37,376 nucleotides of DNA from Verrucomicrobiaceae bacterium. Its GTDB lineage: Bacteria > Verrucomicrobiota > Verrucomicrobiia > Verrucomicrobiales > Verrucomicrobiaceae. How positions within the stretch are numbered: the first letter of the stretch is position 1; each line of letters starts with the position of its first letter. The translations under genes and the position numbers were made by a program. Of the stretch, positions 7,963 to 14,658 are shown in pieces. The DNA lies in contig JAJTDU010000060.1 of the NCBI GenBank assembly GCA_021298725.1, forward strand, positions 1 to 37,376. The letters run 5' to 3'. The notes under the pieces are model-generated. The model had not been told where the DNA came from and ran no database searches. It saw only the letters and a list, made by a program, of their open reading frames with translations.

Positions 7963-8114
7963 GGCCGGGTGGAAACGGCAGCGGGGGCGGTTTCTTGTTT
8001 CGCAGCGCGTTTTGGCAGCGAGTCGAGTTTCCAGCTCAACCAAAGCGTCAGCAGCAGCATCGCGGCGATGAGCAAGAAGATGAGGTAAAAGCCTGGACGG
8101 GAGAGAAACTTCAT
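7959..8114 (-). CDS. Small single-span membrane protein (51 aa)
   Basis: The frame reads MKFLSRPGFYLIFLLIAAML, then LLTLWLSWKL and a basic/Pro-Ala-rich tail ending STRP. It has a short positive N-terminus, one strong transmembrane helix (about residues 9-28) and a basic tail. Its TGA overlaps the sulfatase ATG (ATGA), pointing to translational coupling and co-expression. I do not recognise a family. A role in membrane association of the sulfatase pathway is only a guess from the coupling. The start is preceded by the C-rich tract CGCCCTTCCCCC, like other starts in this window. Confidence 0.6.
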   Translation of the reverse strand: MKFLSRPGFYLIFLLIAAMLLLTLWLSWKLDSLPKRAAKQETAPAAVSTRP

Positions 8115-8191
8115 GGGGGAAGGGCGAAAGAAACGAAAGAAGGCGAAAAAAGCCAGCAGCAGAGCGATTCAATCACACCTCCTGCTTCACC

Positions 8192-9073
8192 ATGAACCGG
8201 CTTTTGCTTCTCCTAACGCTACTGTTGCTCTGCCAGCCCGCCAGCGCTCTCCCCGAGGCGGAAATCCAGCGCTACCTCGACGAGGCGATCAAAGCAGGCG
8301 GCGGCGAGGTGGTCATCCCGCCCGGCGTGCATCTGATCGAACGCGGTTTGAGACTGAAGGACGCGAAGAAGCTGCGCATCATCGGCCTAGACGCGGAGGA
8401 GTGTGTGTTGAAGGCCGCCGCGAAGACGAACTCATTGTTTTTGCTGAGTGGTGCCTGCGAGGCGCTGCGAATTGAGAAACTGACCTTCGAGGGCGGTCAG
8501 GATGCTGTTTCGGAAATGACTGAGCCGGGCTTGATGAACCAGTTTGCGAAGGTGCATGTGGGGCGCTGCTTCTTCCAAAATCAGCGACGCGCTGGCGTCT
8601 TGCTGCCAAAGGCCGCTGTCGAGGCGCTGGAGATCGAAGACTGCACCTTTCGTGACATCGACGGCACGGGCATCGTGTTCGGTGAAGGGATGACCGGATG
8701 CTCCATCACGCACAATCACCTGACGCGCTGCAAGGTGGGCATCACACTGGCCGGTTCGCAGCGTTGCCTCGTCGCCAGCAATGAAATCAGCGCCTGCGGC
8801 ACCGGCCTGCTCATTACCGCTGCGGCGGAGGTCCAAACCATCGAACAAGGGAACGTGGTGGCGCTCAACGCCATCACTGGCAGCCTTGGAAACTCGATCC
8901 AGTTGAATTCACGTTCACTGAAAAACTCGGTGATTCAGAATGAGATCAGCGGCAGCGCTGGCGATGGCATTCACCTCCTTGGCGATGCGCATGGGGTGAA
9001 GGGAAATAAAATCACCGGCAGTGGCAGAAAACACATCGCCATCCAGGAAGGGAAGCACGAGATCGTGGAGTGA
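8192..9073 (+). CDS. Secreted right-handed parallel beta-helix protein
   Basis: This 293-aa protein has a signal peptide (MNRLLLLLTLLLLCQPASA) followed by a pectate-lyase-like N-cap (IQRYLDEAIKAGGGEVVIPP, then GVHLIERGLRL). After that come repeated beta-helix coils of the type ALEIEDCTFRDIDGTGIVFG, CSITHNHLTRCKVGITLAGS, CLVASNEISACGTGLLI and SVIQNEISGSAGDGIHLLGD. Such folds are found in polysaccharide lyases, epimerases and non-enzymatic surface proteins. No catalytic residues can be assigned with confidence, so carbohydrate binding or cleavage is an inference. It diverges from the sulfatase unit with about 77 bp between starts, which may allow shared control. It ends back to back with the serine hydrolase gene at a shared TGATCA. 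Confidence 0.85.
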   Translation: MNRLLLLLTLLLLCQPASALPEAEIQRYLDEAIKAGGGEVVIPPGVHLIERGLRLKDAKKLRIIGLDAEECVLKAAAKTNSLFLLSGACEALRIEKLTFEGGQDAVSEMTEPGLMNQFAKVHVGRCFFQNQRRAGVLLPKAAVEALEIEDCTFRDIDGTGIVFGEGMTGCSITHNHLTRCKVGITLAGSQRCLVASNEISACGTGLLITAAAEVQTIEQGNVVALNAITGSLGNSIQLNSRSLKNSVIQNEISGSAGDGIHLLGDAHGVKGNKITGSGRKHIAIQEGKHEIVE

Positions 9074-10249
9074 TCAGCCACCATACAGCGCCCGCACCAG
9101 TCCCTGCACGCGCTCACCCGGCAAAGCGCCGACTTCCATCTGGTTCATGACGTAAGCGAAGGCGATGCCGTTTTCAGGATCGGCAAAGGCGAGGCTACCG
9201 CCCGCGCCAGGATGACCGAAGGCGCGGCGGCTGGGACCGTAAAGCTGGCGCAGCTTGCCCCCTTCGGACTCGGGATCTTCATTCAGCGGGTCCTGCATCA
9301 TGCCAGCGGAGAATGCGATAGGCGCGAGGAGCACCGCGTCATTTCCCTGCGTGTGCGTCTGCTCCAAACGCCGCACGATGGACTCGGCAATGATCTGCGT
9401 GCCGTTCCAACGGCCGCCCTGCGCCAGCATGCTGTAAAATTGCGCCAACCCACGTGCACTGCCCACACCGCCCATGCTGGCGTAGCCTCGCGCCCACATC
9501 TCGCTTTGATTGAAGTCACTGACAGCGTTCAAACCGAAGGGCGAGGTGAAAGTGCGCTGCGTGAGCGAACCGGCGGTATTGAAGGCCTTGATGAAGGGCT
9601 GATCGCTGTTGGAAATGCTGATTCTTCCCGGATAAACCGGCGAGACACGCTCCCACTGCGCACTGGGCAGGCCGATCCAGAAATCGAGCGCCATCGGACT
9701 GCCAAAGACCTCGCGGAAGTATTCACCGAGGGATTCCGTCTCAGCGAGGCGACGCACCACCTCATCCAGCAGGAAACCAAAGGTGCGGGCATGATACCCC
9801 TGTCGCATTCCCGGCTCCCACAGCGGGCGCTGACTCTCCAGGGCACCCACAACGGCGTCGTAGTTATCGATAGGCGTGCGTTCGTCCAAAGCACACAAAC
9901 CAGCGGTGTGACTCAGCAGGTGGATGAAGGCGACGTTCGATTTGCCACCGCCGACGAATTCAGGCCAAACCTCGGACACCGGGCAATCCAGCGGGATGCC
10001 CGCCGCTTCGAGCGCCAGCAGGCAGCAGACTGCCGCCGGACCTTTGGTGGCGGACCACACGGGCACCAGCGTGTCTGCCTCCCACCCCTTGGTGTGGGCA
10101 CGATCACAGTGACCATTTGCGAGGCTCAAGACCTCCTGACCGTGCTGCCAGATGGAAACGGACGCACCCAGCTCACAGCGCGTTCGGAAGCTTTCCTCAA
10201 ACCAGGCCCGCACGGCCTGGAGGTTCGCGGCACAGGCAGGCGTACTCAT
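9074..10249 (-). CDS. Serine hydrolase of the class C beta-lactamase/esterase family
   Basis: This 391-aa protein has the SxxK motif SATK (Ser66, Lys69) after the VPVW strand. Tyr152 in GYHARTFGFLLDEVVRRL is the second catalytic motif, and a late GHPGAGGSLAFADPENG segment corresponds to the third (HxG-type) motif. LLSHTAGL precedes the Tyr motif as usual. Family members are carboxylesterases (EstB-like), peptidases or beta-lactamases. No signal peptide is obvious, so a cytoplasmic esterase-type role is most likely; resistance should not be assumed. The ATG overlaps the stop of the upstream TPR gene (ATGA), so the two are probably co-translated. Confidence 0.9.
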   Translation of the reverse strand: MSTPACAANLQAVRAWFEESFRTRCELGASVSIWQHGQEVLSLANGHCDRAHTKGWEADTLVPVWSATKGPAAVCCLLALEAAGIPLDCPVSEVWPEFVGGGKSNVAFIHLLSHTAGLCALDERTPIDNYDAVVGALESQRPLWEPGMRQGYHARTFGFLLDEVVRRLAETESLGEYFREVFGSPMALDFWIGLPSAQWERVSPVYPGRISISNSDQPFIKAFNTAGSLTQRTFTSPFGLNAVSDFNQSEMWARGYASMGGVGSARGLAQFYSMLAQGGRWNGTQIIAESIVRRLEQTHTQGNDAVLLAPIAFSAGMMQDPLNEDPESEGGKLRQLYGPSRRAFGHPGAGGSLAFADPENGIAFAYVMNQMEVGALPGERVQGLVRALYGG

Positions 10250-10627
10250 GCGTGCTGGGCCTCAAGTCGGGCGCGGAGGGCGTCGAGATCACGATCCTTC
10301 TTCGCATGCAGGCGCAGGTCGCCATCCATCTCAAAAGCACGCTCCAAATAGGCCAGGGATTGCTCGAAATGACCGAGACTCGCGTGGTAGCAGCCCATGT
10401 TGTAATAGTACACTGGCTTCGTGCGCAGCGCGACAGGGCCACGAGGCCAACTCCAGCGCCTCAGCCCAACGCTGACGCCCCATGAAGCAGAGCAGCGCGA
10501 TCTCGATGACATCCACACGATCATGCAAGGCCGCCGCCAAAGGAGACAGCTCCTCCCGAGCCTCCTCGTAGAGACCCAACTCCACATAGCCCTGGGCGGC
10601 GATGATTCTGCGTTCGGCTTCAGTCAT
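10246..10627 (-). pseudogene. Small TPR-type protein with an internal frameshift
   Basis: The N-terminal part (from MTEAERRIIAAQGYVELGLY, reading EEAREELSPLAA and then WAEALELASWP) lies in one frame. The C-terminal part (ALRTKPVYYYNMGCYHASLG, then LERAFEMDGDLRLHAKKDRD) lies in another. Both halves are typical TPR helices and would join into one protein of about 126 aa with a single one-base correction near 10435-10445. It is therefore either a recent frameshift mutation or a base-calling error. The stop overlaps the serine hydrolase start. A longer start at 10666 is possible. The function is unknown; TPRs mediate protein-protein contacts. Confidence 0.75.
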
Positions 10628-10713
10628 TTTTTGTGCGCTGGCCGGATCAGAACGCAAAGCATGCATGTGAACAAGGATTTTTACTCATCCGCAGCTACGA
10701 ACCCGCAAAAAGC

Positions 10714-11283
10714 TTACGCCGCTTTCGCCACGCGCAGTTTTTTGGCGATCTCTCTGCGGCTAGCGATCTCCCAGCCGCCCCAGGTGGCGATGTAGCTAAT
10801 TAGGGCAACTGCTGCGCCCAGGATGATGCCACCCATGAGCATGACGGGCGCATGCTCCTTGAGCACGATCCACGCATCCACCATCGAGTCAGGTAACTGC
10901 GTGGGAAACGGTGTGGTGGGCACCGTGGTGTAGAGCGCGAGGAACCACTTGCCGATCAAATACTCCAGCCAGGCGATGAACGGAATGGTGAAGGGATTGC
11001 TCAGCCAGCACAGGGCGATGGCGACGGGAATGTTCACGCGGAAGATGGCGGCCAAAATCGTCGCCGTGGGCATCTGGATCGGCAAAAGCTGAAGCGTGAT
11101 GAACATGCCGACTGCCATACCGCCAGACAGCGTGTGCTGCGTGGGCCGCCAGACACGTTTATCGAGAAAATGCCGCGCGAACCAGCGCATGGTGGGGCGG
11201 CCCCGCAGTTTTCGCGGGTGCTTGAGATAGCGGATGGTCTTGAAGACCGAGCGCCGGAACCAACCCTGGAGTATTGCCAGCAT
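10714..11283 (-). CDS. DUF2062 membrane protein
   Basis: This 189-aa protein carries the DUF2062 pattern: GGMAVGMFITLQLLPIQMPT, then AAIFRVNIPVAIALCWLSNP, FTIPFIAWLEYLIG and, after a loop, two more hydrophobic segments (MLMGGIILGAAVALISYIAT). It has three to four membrane helices and basic ends. The biochemical role of the family is not established. It begins 3 bp after the stop of uppP and is most likely in the same operon, which places it with envelope lipid-carrier recycling. That link rests on position only. Confidence 0.88.
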   Translation of the reverse strand: MLAILQGWFRRSVFKTIRYLKHPRKLRGRPTMRWFARHFLDKRVWRPTQHTLSGGMAVGMFITLQLLPIQMPTATILAAIFRVNIPVAIALCWLSNPFTIPFIAWLEYLIGKWFLALYTTVPTTPFPTQLPDSMVDAWIVLKEHAPVMLMGGIILGAAVALISYIATWGGWEIASRREIAKKLRVAKAA

Positions 11284-11286
11284 ATC

Positions 11287-12090
11287 TCAGCGCCCTCCTC
11301 CCATGGCAGCCCAGGCCAGCAGCGCCCCGCCAAGCAAAATGCGGTACCAGGCGAAGCCATTGAAGGTGTGGCTCTGCACGAAACGGATGAGCCATTTCAC
11401 CACCACGAAGGCCGCAAGGGCAGACACCACCGTGCCGAGCACCACCATGCCCCAGTCTTCCTGGGCCGCCGTGCCGTCCTTGAAGGCGGAAAGGATTTTA
11501 TAACCACCCGCAGCCAGCAGGGTGGGAATACCGAGCAAAAACGAGAACTCAGTGGCCGCAGGCCGTGCGATGCCAAAGGCCATGGCCATCAAAATGCTGG
11601 CCCCAGAGCGCGAAGTGCCAGGAAACACTGCTGCTAGGAGCTGAGCCAGCGCCACGGCCACCACCACCGTCCAGGTGATGTTAGAAACGCCCGTTTTGCC
11701 TTGGTGCAGAAATTCTAGCAACAGGATGATCACACCGCCAATCAGCGTGGCCCAAGCCACCGGCGGTATTGTTTCCGGCAACTCAATGTCGAACTTCTTG
11801 ATCGCCAGACCACCGACGGCCGTGATGAAGAATGAAAGAAACAGCTTGAGCAGGTAATCCCGCGTGCTGGCATCTCCCAAGGTGGTGGCGAGATGCTTCA
11901 CCCGCTGGGTGAAGACGGCGAGCACCGCCAGCACCGCGCCGCTCTGAATCACCACATTAAACAAATCGCTCTTCGCAGGCAGCAGCCCGAGATTCTGCGG
12001 GATGAGCAGATGCCCGGTGGAGGAGATAGGCAGGAATTCTGTGACACCTTCAATAATACCGAGGAGGATGATCGCGAGCCAGTCTGGCAT
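11287..12090 (-). CDS. uppP: Undecaprenyl-diphosphatase
   Basis: UppP (BacA) dephosphorylates undecaprenyl pyrophosphate to recycle the lipid carrier for peptidoglycan and O-antigen synthesis. The 267-aa polytopic protein has both signature motifs: GIIEGVTEFLPISSTGHL (Glu14, Glu18, His27) and PGTSRSG (157-163, Arg161). The length equals the family norm (about 270 aa). About eight hydrophobic segments are visible. It is upstream of, and nearly contiguous with, the DUF2062 gene. The M23 peptidase gene starts divergently about 200 bp away. The start is preceded by CACCCTTCCTTTTC, with no Shine-Dalgarno. Confidence 0.97.
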   Translation of the reverse strand: MPDWLAIILLGIIEGVTEFLPISSTGHLLIPQNLGLLPAKSDLFNVVIQSGAVLAVLAVFTQRVKHLATTLGDASTRDYLLKLFLSFFITAVGGLAIKKFDIELPETIPPVAWATLIGGVIILLLEFLHQGKTGVSNITWTVVVAVALAQLLAAVFPGTSRSGASILMAMAFGIARPAATEFSFLLGIPTLLAAGGYKILSAFKDGTAAQEDWGMVVLGTVVSALAAFVVVKWLIRFVQSHTFNGFAWYRILLGGALLAWAAMGGGR

Positions 12091-12287
12091 GAAAAGGAAG
12101 GGTGAAATGGGAGTTGTAACAGGGGGGATGGACTTTCAGGCGTGGAGAAGAGCTTTGCAAGCCCGCGAGCTTCACTCACTGCATTCATTCTGGCAGTTTC
12201 GCCACCACACCTCCATCTGTTGCATAGAGAGTGTTTTCAAGCTGGCCTTTGCGACGAATTTGGCTAATCTCATGCCCCCTCATCGGC

Positions 12288-13151
12288 ATGCCATTCAGTG
12301 CTACTTGCTCACCCAACACTTATCTGCGCCGTTTATTGATGGTCTGGAGCATCGTGCTTGGAATGGGCGCTGGTTGCCTGCTTTTAACGTCAAATGCCGC
12401 AGCTCAGTCCGGCTCCACCATCCGCGTTCGCCTTGCGGACGGGTTTGATTTCCCGGTCGGCAAACCTGACGCCGCTGGCTACTACAAATTCCGCGGCTAC
12501 TGGCCGAACGGGCACCTCGGCGAGGACTGGAACGGCAAAGGCGGTGGCGACAGCGACCTCGGAGCACCAATCTACGCCATGGGGCGCGGCGTGGTCATCT
12601 TTTCACAAAACATCGGCGTCGGCTGGGGAAACTGCATTCTGGTGCGCCATGTCTTCCGTGAGCAGGACGGGCGCATCGCCATGGTGGACTCCCTTTACGC
12701 CCATTTGAACGAGCGCAAAGTGCGCCTGCATGAGTTGGTCGAGAAAGGCCAGCTCGTGGGCACCATGGGCGGCAACAACGGCATGTACGCCGTTCATCTG
12801 CACTTTGAAGTCCGCAAAAACCTCCACATCGGCATGAACCGCAATTCGTTCGCCCGCGACTCGTCAAACTACCACAGTCCCACGGCCTTCATCAATGCGC
12901 ACCGCGTTCTCTCCTCCAGCATGCAGAAATACGACGTGCCGGTGAACAATTTCGCCCCGTACGGCCGATCCTTGGCCGATGTGGGCAGCGGCGGCTTGCG
13001 CACCAGTGCGGTGGACGTGCCCGCCTTCAACGCCAGCAAGGCCATCAGCGGGAACGATTCTGCCACTAAGCCTTCGGATGACTTTTGGTTTCGGCTGAAA
13101 TCCAAAATGCGGGGCGGTGAAGTCACCCCCGGCATTGAAGAGAGCCGTTGA
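12288..13151 (+). CDS. Secreted M23 family metallopeptidase
   Basis: This LytM-type zinc peptidase probably cuts or remodels peptidoglycan cross-links. Counting from the chosen start (287 aa), His76 and Asp80 in GHLGEDWNG and His170/His172 in the VHLHFEV strand are the zinc ligands and catalytic histidine. An N-terminal basic segment with a hydrophobic helix (LLMVWSIVLGMGAGCLLLTS, then NAAAQ) is a signal peptide. The frame is open back to 12231, and a start at 12339 is also possible. I chose 12288 because it gives a normal n-region. The C-terminal 100 residues are poorly conserved and Ser-rich. Confidence 0.9.
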   Translation: MPFSATCSPNTYLRRLLMVWSIVLGMGAGCLLLTSNAAAQSGSTIRVRLADGFDFPVGKPDAAGYYKFRGYWPNGHLGEDWNGKGGGDSDLGAPIYAMGRGVVIFSQNIGVGWGNCILVRHVFREQDGRIAMVDSLYAHLNERKVRLHELVEKGQLVGTMGGNNGMYAVHLHFEVRKNLHIGMNRNSFARDSSNYHSPTAFINAHRVLSSSMQKYDVPVNNFAPYGRSLADVGSGGLRTSAVDVPAFNASKAISGNDSATKPSDDFWFRLKSKMRGGEVTPGIEESR

Positions 13152-13239
13152 TCCCTTTGAGGAGTGAAGAATAGCCCTTGCCTCATCAGCTCTCGTAGTG
13201 GCATCTTTGCTGCTCTCTGAGACAAGCCCATTCCCGGCC

Positions 13240-14607
13240 ATGCAACTCCCAAACCACCCTTTTTCGACCCCCACCTCTTCTTCTGGCGGCAGTCTTGTTC
13301 CCTTGCTGATCGTCGTTGCCGCGCTCGCACTAAGCACAGCGATCTTTTTCTTCTTCACACGGAAGAAAATGGCCGCGCAACAGGAAGCAGCGGTCGTTGC
13401 CGCTGCCGCCGTCCAAACGCACGCCAGTGAACTCAAAGCTGCAGAAGCCGCCAAACCCGCGCCTGCGAAGCCCAAGATAGAAACGCCTGCCGTCCCGCCG
13501 CCAACGACACCCAAGCCCGTCTCCTTTGGCTTTGCACGGCCGCTGGACCTAGGCAAGCAGCTCCTCATGGGCTTCAAGCCCGGCACGGAAGACCAACTGG
13601 AACTGCTCGGCTTGGTAGAAAACCGCACCCGCATTGCCATTCCCTTCACCAAACCCGGATCGAGCGAAACCCTCAGCATCCAGCTCGATCTTGAACGTGA
13701 CGAGCGCATGGGCTGGAAGATCGCCAAGGCCATGCTGCCCAAGGCCATGAGCGCCGCCGTCGCCAGTCTGCCGCCGCCTTCTGCCACTCCTCCTGCCGCA
13801 GGCGCCACGCCACCTGTATCCGGCTCACTCGCGCCGATGAAACAGCTTTTCGCCATCGAGGAAAACTCGGACGCGCTCGCCTTCGCCAGCGATTTCGTCA
13901 GCCACCTCTTGAAGCACGACTTCGCCAACGCCCGCAAGTTTGTGGATGAGACCAAGGTGCCCGTCGAGCGCCTCGTCGGCCTCTGCATCGTGTTTGAAGA
14001 AGGCAAATACTCGCTCAATGCCAGCAAGCCGTTGATCGTCACCATCGCTAATCCGGAAGTGTCCTGGGTCATCGCCCAGGTGCAGTCCGAGGAACTGCAG
14101 CAGACCACCGAGTTCGGTGTTGAGCTTAAGCGTGCCGACATTGCCCAGCCCTGGAAGGTGGCTGGGCTGAATCTCTCGGACATTCTCGGTTCCTTCGCCA
14201 AAAACGCCTCAAAGCTCGGCGTGCCCTACACGCCCATCGTGAAGAACCCGAAAGGCGGCGAATCCCTGGCCCTCTACTTTGAGTACGACCGCGCCGAGCT
14301 TCATCCCCGCGCCCAGAAGCAGATCGAGGTCATCGCCGCTCTGATGAAGGCCGATTCGTCCAAAAAACTGCGCATCGCCGGCCACACGGATGAAAAAGGC
14401 GCGGACTACTACAACATCAATCTCTCCCGCAACCGCGCTGAAACCGTCAAGCAGCAGCTCGTCGCTCTCGGCGTGCCCGCCGCGCAGGTGGAAACCAAGG
14501 GCCTGGGCAAGGCACAGCCGCTCAGCCCCAACAAAAAGTCCGACGGCACCGACGACCCCGAGGGCCGCGGCCGCAACCGCCGCGCCGAGATCTATCTCGA
14601 TTTCTGA
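13240..14607 (+). CDS. OmpA-family peptidoglycan-binding protein
   Basis: This 455-aa protein is anchored by an N-terminal membrane helix (LVPLLIVVAALALSTAIFFF, about residues 19-38). An Ala/Pro-rich linker, a middle domain without a known match, and a C-terminal OmpA-like domain follow. In the OmpA domain LYFEYDRAELHP, LRIAGHTDEKGADYYNINLS, RNRAETVKQQLVALGVP and the late GRGRNRRAEIYL are diagnostic. The conserved Asp/Arg pair that grips diaminopimelate is present in DYYNINLSRNRAE. It lies 88 bp after the M23 peptidase on the same strand, consistent with envelope maintenance. The start is placed at MQLPNHPF; the frame is open 42 bp further upstream. Confidence 0.9.
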   Translation: MQLPNHPFSTPTSSSGGSLVPLLIVVAALALSTAIFFFFTRKKMAAQQEAAVVAAAAVQTHASELKAAEAAKPAPAKPKIETPAVPPPTTPKPVSFGFARPLDLGKQLLMGFKPGTEDQLELLGLVENRTRIAIPFTKPGSSETLSIQLDLERDERMGWKIAKAMLPKAMSAAVASLPPPSATPPAAGATPPVSGSLAPMKQLFAIEENSDALAFASDFVSHLLKHDFANARKFVDETKVPVERLVGLCIVFEEGKYSLNASKPLIVTIANPEVSWVIAQVQSEELQQTTEFGVELKRADIAQPWKVAGLNLSDILGSFAKNASKLGVPYTPIVKNPKGGESLALYFEYDRAELHPRAQKQIEVIAALMKADSSKKLRIAGHTDEKGADYYNINLSRNRAETVKQQLVALGVPAAQVETKGLGKAQPLSPNKKSDGTDDPEGRGRNRRAEIYLDF

Positions 14608-14658
14608 TTCTTTGTCGCATCTTGCGCCGTTGTCGCGTCCGTCTAATCTGGCGCACGC

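Noticed and set aside
9074-10249. True beta-lactamase (antibiotic resistance) call for the serine hydrolase
   Set aside because: The motifs fit the wider class C/esterase family, and no signal peptide is evident. A resistance role is not supported.
12864-14201. 445-aa minus-strand open frame opposite the OmpA-type gene
   Set aside because: It is a low-complexity Ser/Ala shadow frame, and the plus-strand gene has a clear OmpA domain.
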